Counted from the first letter of the stretch, positions 1-9,618 are shown. The stretch is DNA of 64,000 nucleotides from an uncultured Clostridium sp. (GCA_934438135.1 CAKSBP010000003.1:1-64000), one strand, 5' to 3'. Numbers and translations: made by a program. Notes: a model not told the origin generated them from the sequence alone.

Positions 1-289
1 GTTATGTTTATTTCTCATGCATTTTTTTCGTTCTGAGAATAATATTTACTTTTCAACGTGCAATGCCAGTGTTTTGCAGGCATGATCACTCAAGATTCCG
101 AGAGATCATTTTTCAGCCTTTTGTTATCGGCTAAACAGAATCTAACGGTTAGTATGTCCGAATAAGAAAATGCTATGACAGGAAAGTGCTGTAATATTTG
201 CTGTACTGCTTAAATACAGTTTTCCGGTAATATATCTTAGATAAGCTGAATTTCGATACAAAAAATGTAATCGATGCCGTAGAAAGTAG

Positions 290-318
290 TAGCCAGACGA
301 AAAAAGAAAAGGTATAAT
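290..318 (+). promoter_or_regulatory. possible promoter of the rRNA methyltransferase gene
   Basis: A perfect -10 hexamer TATAAT lies at 313-318 with a weak -35 (TAGCCA, 290-295) 17 nt upstream. It sits about 60 nt before the methyltransferase start. The rest of 1-380 shows no convincing gene. The -35 is poor, so the call is tentative. Confidence 0.4.
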
Positions 319-380
319 GCTTGTAGACTGATTTTAGAAAGTGCCAAGGCATTTTTCTTATAGTAAGGAAGGAAATTAAC

Positions 381-1751
381 ATGAGTCAAAATGGGAAAAA
401 ATTCAGCTGGAGCAGCAGCCAGTATTCAGAACGTACCGAACGTGGCAGGGAAAGAAAATCCACCAGACATGGACGTCAGGAGAGAGAAAAAAAATTTGAA
501 AGCCGTGGACGCCATCAGGACGGGGAAAGAAGAAATGAAAGACGTTTTGAACCAGATGATAGAAGAAGATTTGAACGACGTGGCAATTTCAAGAAAAAGG
601 ATTTAGATGGAATCTGCCCATATTATAAAAAATGTGGCGGCTGCCGTTATCAGGGAGTACCTTATAAAGAACAGCTTCGCAAAAAGGAACATCATGTTTA
701 TAAATTATTCGAGGATTACTGCAAAGTATATCCAATCAAAGGAATGGAGGATCCTTACCACTATAGAAATAAGGTACATGCAGTTTACTCCCGTAAGAGA
801 GATGGGGCTGTTATTTCTGGTATTTATGAGGAACGTTCTCATAACATTGTTAATGTGGATGAATGTCAGATTGAAAATAAAAAAGCAGATGCCATTATGT
901 ATGATATCCGTGGTCTGATTAAATCCTTTAAAATCAAAACATACAATGAAGACAGTGGTTATGGACTATTCCGACATGTTTTAATCCGTATCGGACATGT
1001 CAGCGGCGAAATCATGGTTGTCCTAGTATTAAGTTCTCCAATTCTGCCATCCAAAAATAACTTTGTGAAGGCGCTTCGTAAGCTTCATCCAGAAATTACA
1101 ACAGTCGTTTTAAATGTAAATGACCAGAACACCAGCATGGTTCTTGGCGAACGTGATATCGTTTTATATGGAAAGGGTTATATTGAAGATACGCTGTGTG
1201 GCTGCGTATTCCGTATTTCCCCACAGTCTTTTTATCAGGTAAATCCTGTCCAGACGGAATATCTTTATGAAAAGGCACTGGAACTGGCTGACTTAACCGG
1301 CAGAGAACGTGTTATTGACGCGTACTGTGGAACTGGAACCATTGGAATTATTGCAAGCAAAAAGGCAAAAGAAGTTATCGGTGTGGAACTGAATAAGGAC
1401 GCGGTTCGTGATGCAGTTATTAATGCAAAACGAAATAGCGTGAAGAATATTAAGTTTTATAATGAAGATGCAGGTAAGTTCCTGATTAAGATGGCTGAAG
1501 CTGGTGAGAAAGCAGATGTTGTCATTATGGATCCTCCAAGAACGGGAAGTGATCATGCATTTTTATCTTCTGTTGTAACCATGTCACCAGATAAAATTGT
1601 TTATGTTTCCTGTAATCCAGACACATTGCAGAGAGATGTGAGATATCTGTATAAGAATGGATATATGGCGAAGGGTGTATGGCCGGTGGATTTGTTTCCT
1701 TATACGGAGCATGTGGAGACGGTCTGTCTGCTCACGAGAAAAGCCCAGTAA
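381..1751 (+). CDS. 23S rRNA (uracil-5-)-methyltransferase, RlmD/RumA-like
   Basis: 456 aa. A SAM-dependent RNA methyltransferase of the TrmA/RlmD/RlmCD family, which makes 5-methyluridine in RNA. After a 75-residue Arg/Glu/Lys-rich, low-complexity N-terminal tail comes an iron-sulfur type Cys set (CPYYKKCGGC plus a later DECQIE), then SAM motif I (DAYCGTGTIGI), the DPPRTG motif and the catalytic Cys motif VSCNPDTLQRD. All expected catalytic elements are present. Ribosome site AAGGAAGG lies just before the ATG. It stands alone, followed by a terminator at 1905. The exact target base (U1939, U747 or both) cannot be told from sequence. The basic tail is not part of the catalytic family core and may help RNA binding (inference). 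Confidence 0.9.
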   Translation: MSQNGKKFSWSSSQYSERTERGRERKSTRHGRQEREKKFESRGRHQDGERRNERRFEPDDRRRFERRGNFKKKDLDGICPYYKKCGGCRYQGVPYKEQLRKKEHHVYKLFEDYCKVYPIKGMEDPYHYRNKVHAVYSRKRDGAVISGIYEERSHNIVNVDECQIENKKADAIMYDIRGLIKSFKIKTYNEDSGYGLFRHVLIRIGHVSGEIMVVLVLSSPILPSKNNFVKALRKLHPEITTVVLNVNDQNTSMVLGERDIVLYGKGYIEDTLCGCVFRISPQSFYQVNPVQTEYLYEKALELADLTGRERVIDAYCGTGTIGIIASKKAKEVIGVELNKDAVRDAVINAKRNSVKNIKFYNEDAGKFLIKMAEAGEKADVVIMDPPRTGSDHAFLSSVVTMSPDKIVYVSCNPDTLQRDVRYLYKNGYMAKGVWPVDLFPYTEHVETVCLLTRKAQ

Positions 1752-1904
1752 ATCAAAGGTTTCTTCCAATTTATGGCTAAAATAGATGTGTGTTTTTGTT
1801 TCCGTAGAGTGGGTATAAGGGAATTGATATACCCAGGGGGATAGGCAGTTTAGAAGTAAAGGAATATCTTTTGGCGTAAGTTTATTATTTAGCGAAAGAT
1901 AATG

Positions 1905-1949
1905 ACGGCATTATATTTTCTGTAATTGGAGAATATAATGCCGTTTTTT
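1905..1949 (+). terminator. rho-independent terminator
   Basis: A 16-bp stem with one G-U pair (1905-1920 with 1929-1944), an 8-nt loop and a T run (1944-1949). It closes the methyltransferase transcription unit. Confidence 0.85.
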
Positions 1950-1993
1950 GATATTAGATGATTTTGAAGTAAGAGTAGAAAGTGTTTTATGAA

Positions 1994-2017
1994 TTGAAAA
2001 AATCACTTTTTCGTGAT
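1994..2017 (+). promoter_or_regulatory. possible promoter and operator of the defence block
   Basis: A TTGAAA -35-like element at 1994-1999 overlaps an inverted repeat ATCAC-N6-GTGAT (2002-2017), about 55 nt before the SIR2-like gene. Such a palindrome is a reasonable operator for the small XRE regulator encoded two genes along. The -10 is not clear. Binding is inference only. Confidence 0.35.
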
Positions 2018-2070
2018 AAACTTATTATAGTATTTGGTGCAGAAAAAATGGCAGAAAAATGGGAGGAAAA

Positions 2071-3093
2071 ATGTCACTTCAAAGTAATTTACCATATAGA
2101 TTACCCAATCATGTAGGAAAGAGATTAGTGGATCCTCATGTTGTGATAGTAGGTGCAGGTGCGTCTATTGCTGCTTGTAGAATAGATAAAAATGGAAAAG
2201 AAGTTCCTGTGCTGAAAAATATACATAAAATATTGGGACTTACTGACGAACTGAAAAAATATAATTTTTCGGATGAACAGATGGAGGATTTTGAAAAATT
2301 ATTTTCAGATATTAATGAAAAAGTTGAATATAAGGATCTGCAAGAGAAATTGGAATATGAGGTATGCGATTATTTTAGCAAGTTACAACTTCCAGATGAA
2401 CCGACCTTATACGATTATTTAATTTTATCTTTGACAGAAAAGGATGCAATCATATCGTTCAATTGGGATCCTTTTTTGATGCAGGCTTATAGAAGAAATA
2501 TTTGTGTTGGAAACTTGCCAGAATTAATATTTCCGCACGGGAATTCCGGTGTGGGATTATGTTACGATTGTAAAATAAAGGGATATGCAAACTGCCTTTG
2601 CCCTGATTGTTTTAAAGAGTTAGAGCAAATGCCGTTATTATATCCTATTGGAAAGAAAGATTATAATAGTAAACCTATAATTGTCAATGAATGGAAGAAA
2701 GCTCAAGAGGTATTATCAAGAGCTGCTGGATTAACAATATATGGATATGGAGCACCTGTTACAGATGTTGAAGCAGTAGAACTTATGCATTCTGCTCATA
2801 AGATAAGTCAAATGAAGGATATAGCACCGTTTACAATTATTAATTTGCCAGACTGTGAAAAAGAACAGAGAAAAAAATGGACAGAATTTTATGATGTAGA
2901 TATGCTTCTGTATTGTAATAGTCTTGAGGAATCATTATTGTGGAAAAATCCGAGAGTTAGTTTGGAAACTTTATTTGATGCGATTTTACAACAACAACCA
3001 AGAAGCATAGAAAAATCTTTTAAGAAATTTTCAACTGTAAAAGAATTGCAAGAATTTATTAAGACAATTACAGAGTTTGACATGTGTATTTAA
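2071..3093 (+). CDS. SIR2-like NAD-binding-fold protein, probable defence gene
   Basis: 340 aa from the preferred ATG at 2071; GGGAGG at 2061-2066 is its ribosome site, so an ATG at 2059 upstream of that site is unlikely. SIR2-type features: a glycine-rich nucleotide motif VVIVGAGAS near the N-terminus, SFNWDP (the counterpart of the sirtuin NxD motif), PHGN with the likely catalytic His, a four-Cys zinc-type segment (CYDCK...CLCPDC) and a late GYGAPVTDVEA motif. SIR2-like proteins next to restriction systems often act as NAD-depleting abortive-infection effectors; here that role is inferred. It is the first gene of a run with an XRE regulator and restriction-modification genes. Confidence 0.65.
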   Translation: MSLQSNLPYRLPNHVGKRLVDPHVVIVGAGASIAACRIDKNGKEVPVLKNIHKILGLTDELKKYNFSDEQMEDFEKLFSDINEKVEYKDLQEKLEYEVCDYFSKLQLPDEPTLYDYLILSLTEKDAIISFNWDPFLMQAYRRNICVGNLPELIFPHGNSGVGLCYDCKIKGYANCLCPDCFKELEQMPLLYPIGKKDYNSKPIIVNEWKKAQEVLSRAAGLTIYGYGAPVTDVEAVELMHSAHKISQMKDIAPFTIINLPDCEKEQRKKWTEFYDVDMLLYCNSLEESLLWKNPRVSLETLFDAILQQQPRSIEKSFKKFSTVKELQEFIKTITEFDMCI

Positions 3094-3115
3094 AAGAAAG
3101 GCTTGGAGGTATGGC

Positions 3116-3349
3116 ATGGCTGTTAGTTATAAAAAATTATTCCATTTATTGATAGAAGAAAATATGACAAATGCTCAATTGCAGCAAAAAGCAGGATTCT
3201 CGGCTAACATCATTACACGACTAAAACGTAATGGATATGTTTCGCTTGAAAGTGTAGAAAGCATTTGTCGGGTTTTGAATTGCGGGGTAGATGATATTTT
3301 GGAATTTGTACCGGAACAAAAAAATACGGAGGATGATACCGTTGAATAG
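3116..3349 (+). CDS. small XRE/Cro-type helix-turn-helix regulator
   Basis: 77 aa from ATG 3116, chosen because GGAGGT lies 5 nt upstream; an in-frame ATG at 3077 overlaps the end of the SIR2-like gene and lacks such a site. The whole protein is one HTH domain (NMTNAQLQQKAGFSANIIT as turn region, then a VLNCGVDDILEF ending typical of Cro-type regulators). Its position directly ahead of methyltransferase genes suits a controller of a restriction-modification system. It overlaps the next gene by a few bases, so the two are probably translationally coupled. Confidence 0.75.
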   Translation: MAVSYKKLFHLLIEENMTNAQLQQKAGFSANIITRLKRNGYVSLESVESICRVLNCGVDDILEFVPEQKNTEDDTVE

Positions 3350-4298
3350 ATTGATTGATTTTACATCACCAAATGTTAGGTCAGTGTTGAGAACTTTATT
3401 AAAAGACAGAACAACTGGCGGAAATATTATATTTGCGACTGATGTATACGAAAATATGAGTTTCACAACAGAAATTACAGAGTCAATGTTGTGCAAGGAT
3501 GAGGTGGATATCCGACCACGCGTATCAAAAAGTATGGAAGAACAGGCTATGCGTACACGAAAAAAGGCAGAAGTATTTACGCCTTCGTGGATATGTAACA
3601 AGATGAATAACCATTGTGATACGGAGTGGTTTGGACATGAAAATGTTTTCAATATTGAGCAAGAACATGAGTGGATTACAACGGAAGAAAATATATCATT
3701 TCCGGAAGAAAAGTCTTGGAAGGATTACGTAGATTCTAAGCGATTAGAGATTACCTGCGGTGAAGCTCCATACCTTGTGTCAAGGTATGATGCGGCTACA
3801 GGTGATATCATACCAATTGAAAGAAGAATTGGAATTTTAGATAGGAAACTACGTGTTATCAATGAAAATGTGCAAACAAGAAAAACATGGAATCAGTGGG
3901 TTTATCGCGCTTTTGAAAGTGTATATGGATATGAATTTCAGGGAGACAATTTGTTAATTGCTAGAATTAACTTGCTGGAAACATTTTGTGAATATACTCG
4001 TAAACGATGGAAAGAAGAACCAACCGAGTCATCATTGAAACGTATTGCTGATATCATCAGCTGGAATTTATGGCAAATGGATGGAATTCACGGTGTGATT
4101 CCTTATGTTGGTGCTGTATATGGACAGGAAGATGATGACGAATCACATCAGATGACGTTATTTGAATTTTTTGGAATCGAAAATGAGATGATGATATCAG
4201 AAGATGAAGAAGAAATACTGCAGCAGACCATAGATTGCAAAATCTATGATTGGAGAGAAGAAAAAGAACTAACATACAAAAGTATGAGGGAGGCTTAA
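3342..4298 (+). CDS. restriction-modification DNA methyltransferase, N-terminal-type subunit
   Basis: About 318 aa. The start is probably TTG 3342 (GGAGG 9 nt upstream, overlap with the XRE stop); ATG 3333 abuts the ribosome site directly. The protein has an EVFTP motif followed by a conserved ICNKM segment, a TCGEAPYLVSRYD motif that looks like a variant SAM-binding loop, and GYEFQGDNLLIARINLL, all familiar from large adenine methyltransferases of restriction systems. It lacks an NPPY catalytic motif; that sits in the next gene. Together they probably form one methyltransferase. The two reading frames differ and the second gene has its own ribosome site, so the split looks real and not a sequencing slip. 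Confidence 0.65.
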   Translation: MNRLIDFTSPNVRSVLRTLLKDRTTGGNIIFATDVYENMSFTTEITESMLCKDEVDIRPRVSKSMEEQAMRTRKKAEVFTPSWICNKMNNHCDTEWFGHENVFNIEQEHEWITTEENISFPEEKSWKDYVDSKRLEITCGEAPYLVSRYDAATGDIIPIERRIGILDRKLRVINENVQTRKTWNQWVYRAFESVYGYEFQGDNLLIARINLLETFCEYTRKRWKEEPTESSLKRIADIISWNLWQMDGIHGVIPYVGAVYGQEDDDESHQMTLFEFFGIENEMMISEDEEEILQQTIDCKIYDWREEKELTYKSMREA

Positions 4299-4302
4299 GA
4301 AT

Positions 4303-5358
4303 ATGAAATTTGATTTTGCTATTGGAAATCCACCATATCAACAGGAACAGGAGTCAACAGATATTGATGGATCTTCAAAAAATTATGCTCCACCTGTCTA
4401 CAATTTATTTATGGATGCGGCAAATGAAGTGGCTGATAAAGTAGAGTTAATTCATCCGGCAAGATTTTTGTTTAATGCAGGAAGCACACCTAAAGCATGG
4501 AATACGAAGATGCTGAATGATGAACATTTTAAAGTTTTGGAGTATGAGCCTAACAGTGATAATGTCTTTCCGGGTTTGTCTGTTCCAATTAAAGGTGGAA
4601 TTGCAATTACATATCATGACAAGGATAAAAAATTTGGTGCAATAGAAGCTTTTGCACAATTCCCAGAAGTAAATACAGTGGCACAAAAGGTTTCCTCATC
4701 CAAAGAATTTACGAGTTTAATGGATATTGTACTTTCAAGAACATCATATCGACTGACGGATGCTATGCATCATGATTATCCAGATGCGATAACAAAATTG
4801 AGCAAAGGTCATGCATATGATATGGCTTCAAATATTTTTGATAGATTACCGGAGATATTTTATGATGAGATACCTGAAGATGGAGATGAATATATTAAAA
4901 TCTTAGGAAGGTGTAATAATCAAAGAACCTATAAGTACATAAAACGAGAGTACGTAAATGATGTGGAAAATCTGGAGTATTATAAAGTTTTGGTTCCACA
5001 GGCGAATGGAAATGGAACATTTGGTGAAGTTATCGGAGGAGCTGTAATTGAAGTGCCAAATGTTGGAAATACAGAAACTTTTATTAGTATAGGAACATTT
5101 AAGACAAGAGTTGAAGCCGAGGCTGCTAAAAAATATATTAGTACAAAATTTGCAAGGACTTTACTTGGTATTTTGAAAGTTACGCAAAATGGAAATAAAC
5201 CTGTATGGAAGATGATTCCACTCCAAGACTTTACATCATCTTCTGATATTGACTGGTCACAGTCCATAGCCAATATCGACAAGCAACTTTACTGTAAATA
5301 TGGTCTTTCAGATAAAGAAATCAACTTTATCGAGACAAATGTAAAGGAGATGGAATAA
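4303..5358 (+). CDS. N6-adenine DNA methyltransferase subunit with NPPY motif (Eco57I-type)
   Basis: 351 aa. The catalytic motif IV is at the very N-terminus (IGNPPYQQ, residues 7-14), followed by a VELIHPARFLFNAG segment typical of Eco57I-type and related methylase-specificity proteins. Motif I (SAM binding) is not in this chain and must come from a partner: either the preceding subunit or the C-terminus of the helicase. The C-terminal half (about 190-350) is probably the target-recognition part (inference from position). Gap to the previous stop is 4 nt with GGGAGG ahead, and the next gene starts immediately after its stop, so this is a tight operon. Confidence 0.7.
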   Translation: MKFDFAIGNPPYQQEQESTDIDGSSKNYAPPVYNLFMDAANEVADKVELIHPARFLFNAGSTPKAWNTKMLNDEHFKVLEYEPNSDNVFPGLSVPIKGGIAITYHDKDKKFGAIEAFAQFPEVNTVAQKVSSSKEFTSLMDIVLSRTSYRLTDAMHHDYPDAITKLSKGHAYDMASNIFDRLPEIFYDEIPEDGDEYIKILGRCNNQRTYKYIKREYVNDVENLEYYKVLVPQANGNGTFGEVIGGAVIEVPNVGNTETFISIGTFKTRVEAEAAKKYISTKFARTLLGILKVTQNGNKPVWKMIPLQDFTSSSDIDWSQSIANIDKQLYCKYGLSDKEINFIETNVKEME

Positions 5359-8300
5359 ATGCAGAAGCCGAATATTAACACAGCGAAAAGTGTTACACCG
5401 ATGATTTATGCGTATACCACTCCTGAAATTGCAAGACACAATGGGTGGACAAAGATTGGATATACGGAGCAGGACGTAGAGATGCGTATCAAGCAACAAA
5501 CTCATACAGCAGATGTAAAATGGAATCTGGAATGGAAAGGTAACGCTTTATTCGATGACGGATCCGGTGATCGTTTTACAGACAAGGATTTTCATGCTTA
5601 TCTTAGAAAATCTGGTATTGAGCAGGAAGCAGGAAAAAATAATGAATGGTTCCATGTCACAGGTCCGGAATCCAGAATGAAATTCTATGATTTTAGGGCA
5701 AATCATGGTATTTTAAAAAATTTATCAACCGTTGTACCCTATCAGCTTCGTAAGGAACAGGAAGCGGCTGTTGAACAGACGATTGCATATAAAAATGATC
5801 ATGAGAATGGTGAGTTTTTATGGAATGCAAAGCCAAGATTCGGAAAAACTCTGTCCGTATATGATTTTTGCAAAAAGTCCGGCGCTAAGACGGTATTGAT
5901 TGTTACGAACAGACCAGCAATTGCAAATAGCTGGTACGAGGACTATATGAAGTTCTTAGGAACGGAGTCCGGATATTTGTTTGTAAGTGAAGTAGATGCT
6001 TTAAAGGGAAGACCATGCGTATTATCCCGTAGTGAATATACCGCATCTTTATTAGCCCATAGTGAGGAAGAAACCTATGGAAATTGCATAGAATTTGTAA
6101 GCCTGCAAGACATGAAGGGATCTAAATATTTCAGTACCAATGGAATTGATAAATTGCAGGAAGTAGCAAAAATGAATTGGGATGTTCTGGTAATTGATGA
6201 GGCTCATGAAGGTGTAGATACATATAAGACGGATATTGCTTTTGAACGTATTAATCGCAAATTTACGCTACATTTATCTGGAACACCATTTAAAGCATTG
6301 GCGAATAATAAATTTGACGATCATGCAATTTATAATTGGACATATGCGGATGAACAGACAGCGAAAAGAGATTGGGATATCTCATTAGAGCAGGAAAATC
6401 CATATGCGACATTGCCTAGATTAAGTTTATATACCTATCAGATGTCAGAAATCATCAAAGATGAATTACAGCAAGGTGTTGAAATTAACGGGGAAACTGA
6501 AGAATATGCATTTGATCTGAATGAGTTTTTTAGTACGAACAATGAAAAATTCAAATATGATTCTTCTGTTGATAAGTTCCTTGATGCAATGACATTACAG
6601 GAAAAGTTTCCATTTTCAACTCCGGAATTAAGAGATGAATTGAAGCATACTTTCTGGTTATTGGATAGGGTTGATAGTGCAAAAGCCTTAGCATTTAAAT
6701 TGAATAGTCATCCTGTATTCAAAGATTACAAAGTGATTTTGGCAGCAGGTGATGGAAAACTGGATGATGAAGAAGAAACAAAAAAGTCTTATGATAAAGT
6801 TGTGGATGCAATTAAAGAGTACGATAAAACTATTACATTGTCTGTAGGTCAGTTGACTACCGGTATCACGATTCCAGAATGGACAGCTGTATTGATGCTT
6901 AGTAATGTGAAGAGTCCAGCATTGTATATGCAGGCAGCATTTCGCGCGCAAAATCCTTGCTTGTTTAAGAATGGTTCCAGCTATGCGAGAAAAGAAAATG
7001 CCTATGTATTTGATTTTGATCCGGCAAGAACTTTGACAATTTTTGAAGAATTTGCCAATGATTTATCCGCTGATACATCCGCAGGAAAAGGAGATCTGGA
7101 GACTCGTAAAGAACATATCAGAGAATTGCTGAATTTCTTTCCTGTTATAGGAGAGGATGAAAATGGCGAATTGATTGAGCTTGATGCGGAGAAGGTATTG
7201 ACTATCCCTAGAAAAATCCGTTCTGTAGAGGTGGTTCGCAGAGGATTTATGAGTAATTTCCTTTTCCAAAATATTTCTCAGGTATTTGGTGCGCCACAGG
7301 CTGTTATCGATATTATTTCAAGTTTTGAGGCAGTGGATGAACCAAAAGGAAAGGTACATTTTACAGAAGAAGTAAAGGAAGATTTGTCAATAAATGATGA
7401 CGGAGAAGTTGATGTACCGGAAGATATTATTATTGGTGTAACCAATGATGTATTTGGAGACAAAATTTTTGCTCCGACAGAAGATGTGCTGTCTACAGTA
7501 TCTGCAATTGTTGGCAAACCTGAAAAAGCTCCATCAGTATTGGATAGATTGAAATCAAATACACATAATCAAATGACAGCGAATATTATTGCAGAAGCAA
7601 AGAATGTGTATGGATCAGAAATGAAACCGGCAGATAAGCGCAGATTAGAATCAAGAATGAATAATGCTGCGGATAATTTGATTGACAAATCATTTACGAA
7701 TTACACAATTGATAAGAATACAATTGAACAGCAAAGAACAGATGCATTGCAATCGCGTCATGAGTCAGGTCGTTCCACAGCAGACATCAATCAGGAATTT
7801 GATAAAAAGATTGAAGAAGCAACTGTGTTGTTCCAGGAAACATTAAAAACCGGTTTGGAAGAACTCGTGGAAGAATCAAAGAAGGATGTTGTTAAAACGG
7901 TTGAGACAAATAAGAGAGAACGCGAAAAATCCGTTATTGAGGATGGTATTCGAGATCATCTGAGAGGATTTTCAAGAACGATTCCATCATTTTTAATGGC
8001 GTATGGCGATAATGAAGTGACTCTTGCAACTTTTGATACCGTCATTCCGGATCATGTGTTTAAAGAAGTAACGAGCATTACACTTGATCAGTTTAGATTC
8101 TTACGTGATGGAGGAGCTTATATAGATCCGGAAACAGGAGAGGAAAAAGAGTTTTCTGGTCAGTTATTTGATCCTGTGGTTTTCGATGATTCTGTGAAAG
8201 AGTTTATTGCTTTGAAAAGAAAATTGGCGGATTATTTCGATGAAAAAAGTGTGGAAGATATTTTTGATTACATTCCACCGCAGAAGACAAACCAGATTTT

Positions 8301-8682
8301 CACTCCTAAGACAATGGTAAAAAAGATGGTAGATATGCTGGAAGCAGAAAATCCGGGATGCTTTGATATGCCGGATAAAACTTTCATCGATTTATATATG
8401 AAATCTGGACTCTATATTGCAGAAATCGTAAAGCGACTCTATCAAAGTGAGGAATTAAAACGTTTGTATCCGGATAAATATGAGAGATTAAATCATATCT
8501 TTGAAAAGCAAGTATATGGATTGGCACCGACAGAAATCATTTATAAAATTGCTACAAGTTACATTTTAGGATTTGATGAGGAGGTCAAAATCACAAAACA
8601 TAATTTTAAGCAAATAGATGCTTTACCATATGCGAAAGATGGAACGCTGCAGGAAAAAATTGACGAGATTTATGGCATATAA
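5359..8682 (+). CDS. restriction-type SF2 helicase with GIY-YIG-like N-terminus and methyltransferase-like C-terminus
   Basis: 1107 aa. Residues about 10-110 (IYAYTTPEIARHNGWTKIGY...) resemble the T5orf172/MUG113 branch of GIY-YIG nucleases. Residues about 130-560 are an SF2 helicase: Walker A KPRFGKT near 157, DEAH (VIDEAHEG) near 279, SGTP near 307 and a motif VI region ending QAAFRAQNP. Residues about 980-1107 contain IFTPKTMVKKM and FIDLYMKSGLYI, the counterpart of the methyltransferase xFxP and motif I region, but no NPPY. So nuclease, motor and SAM-binding parts seem joined in one chain while the catalytic NPPY is encoded upstream. The likely role is DNA translocation and cleavage of unmodified phage DNA. 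Confidence 0.75.
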   Translation: MQKPNINTAKSVTPMIYAYTTPEIARHNGWTKIGYTEQDVEMRIKQQTHTADVKWNLEWKGNALFDDGSGDRFTDKDFHAYLRKSGIEQEAGKNNEWFHVTGPESRMKFYDFRANHGILKNLSTVVPYQLRKEQEAAVEQTIAYKNDHENGEFLWNAKPRFGKTLSVYDFCKKSGAKTVLIVTNRPAIANSWYEDYMKFLGTESGYLFVSEVDALKGRPCVLSRSEYTASLLAHSEEETYGNCIEFVSLQDMKGSKYFSTNGIDKLQEVAKMNWDVLVIDEAHEGVDTYKTDIAFERINRKFTLHLSGTPFKALANNKFDDHAIYNWTYADEQTAKRDWDISLEQENPYATLPRLSLYTYQMSEIIKDELQQGVEINGETEEYAFDLNEFFSTNNEKFKYDSSVDKFLDAMTLQEKFPFSTPELRDELKHTFWLLDRVDSAKALAFKLNSHPVFKDYKVILAAGDGKLDDEEETKKSYDKVVDAIKEYDKTITLSVGQLTTGITIPEWTAVLMLSNVKSPALYMQAAFRAQNPCLFKNGSSYARKENAYVFDFDPARTLTIFEEFANDLSADTSAGKGDLETRKEHIRELLNFFPVIGEDENGELIELDAEKVLTIPRKIRSVEVVRRGFMSNFLFQNISQVFGAPQAVIDIISSFEAVDEPKGKVHFTEEVKEDLSINDDGEVDVPEDIIIGVTNDVFGDKIFAPTEDVLSTVSAIVGKPEKAPSVLDRLKSNTHNQMTANIIAEAKNVYGSEMKPADKRRLESRMNNAADNLIDKSFTNYTIDKNTIEQQRTDALQSRHESGRSTADINQEFDKKIEEATVLFQETLKTGLEELVEESKKDVVKTVETNKREREKSVIEDGIRDHLRGFSRTIPSFLMAYGDNEVTLATFDTVIPDHVFKEVTSITLDQFRFLRDGGAYIDPETGEEKEFSGQLFDPVVFDDSVKEFIALKRKLADYFDEKSVEDIFDYIPPQKTNQIFTPKTMVKKMVDMLEAENPGCFDMPDKTFIDLYMKSGLYIAEIVKRLYQSEELKRLYPDKYERLNHIFEKQVYGLAPTEIIYKIATSYILGFDEEVKITKHNFKQIDALPYAKDGTLQEKIDEIYGI

Positions 8683-8752
8683 GGTCGAGGAATATAAATC
8701 ATATAGCCCTGTATTTTGCAGGGCTGTATGTAACCTGAAGGAGGTGTTGCGA

Positions 8753-9616
8753 ATGGCATACGGAAAATCAATAGAGTTATTTTTGGCAAATGGTACAGCA
8801 GATAGTTTGATTATTGCTGAATTATCTAATTGGAACGGAAAAGCTATTAAAATTCCAAGAATAGAAGTATCTGCGTGTGATCGGGATGATTTAAGAGAAC
8901 CGGGAGTATATTTTTTGTTCTGTAAGAATGAGGAAGAAGAAAATGATGCTGTGTATATTGGCGAGGCAGAAAATATATATGACAGGTTGGTACAACACAT
9001 TAGAGATTATACTGCAGAGAAAGAAAAATATTATTGGAATACAGCGGTTGTATTTACTGGAAGGGATTTGAATAAAGCACATATCCGATATTTAGAAAAT
9101 AAATTAGTAGAGATTGCACGAAATGCAAAGAGATATGATGTATTGACGAAAAATACATATAAAAACACAAAGCTGAAAGAGTCTCAAATTGCTGCAATGG
9201 ATGAATTTATAGACAATGTGCAAGTCTTGATTAATGCATTAGGCTATAAAGTATTGGAACTAAAGGTGAGTAAAGATTCAAAAACTTTTGATAAAGACGA
9301 TTTCCTTTATTTAACTACTGGAGGTACAGAGGCAAAAGGAGTTATTACAACAGAAGGATTTGTCTTGCTGGCGGGGGCTAAGATAAACGAAAAAACTTCT
9401 GAAAAATCGTTAAGCAAAGGGGCAGTAAAACTTAGAAATAAGCTGATGGAATCAGAGTTGGTGGATAATTTTGTTACTACAGATGATATCGTTTTTTCTA
9501 GCTCATCTGCTGCGGGAGACTTTGTGACAGGATATAGTATCAGTGGACCACAAAATTGGAAGAATGCAAATGGAATGTCATTGAAAGAAATAGAAGCACA
9601 AAAAACGCAGGAATAA
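8753..9616 (+). CDS. GIY-YIG nuclease family protein with C-terminal DUF4357-like domain
   Basis: 287 aa from ATG 8753, picked because GAAGGAGGT (8738-8745) precedes it; an in-frame ATG 135 nt upstream lies inside the helicase gene. GIY-YIG features: PGVYFLF, AVYIGEAENIYDRL with the conserved Arg, and a YLENKLVEIA segment holding the catalytic Glu. The C-terminal part (FLYLTTGGTEAKGVITTEGFVLLAG) matches the DUF4357 pattern often found with such nucleases. A short hairpin (8705-8725) lies between the helicase stop and this start. It is the last gene of the defence operon and a probable nuclease or accessory cutter. Confidence 0.75.
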   Translation: MAYGKSIELFLANGTADSLIIAELSNWNGKAIKIPRIEVSACDRDDLREPGVYFLFCKNEEEENDAVYIGEAENIYDRLVQHIRDYTAEKEKYYWNTAVVFTGRDLNKAHIRYLENKLVEIARNAKRYDVLTKNTYKNTKLKESQIAAMDEFIDNVQVLINALGYKVLELKVSKDSKTFDKDDFLYLTTGGTEAKGVITTEGFVLLAGAKINEKTSEKSLSKGAVKLRNKLMESELVDNFVTTDDIVFSSSSAAGDFVTGYSISGPQNWKNANGMSLKEIEAQKTQE

Positions 9617-9618
9617 AG

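Noticed and set aside
173..382. 69-codon minus-strand open frame before the rRNA methyltransferase
   Set aside because: AT-rich frame with no ribosome site and no recognisable protein; it covers the promoter of the next gene.
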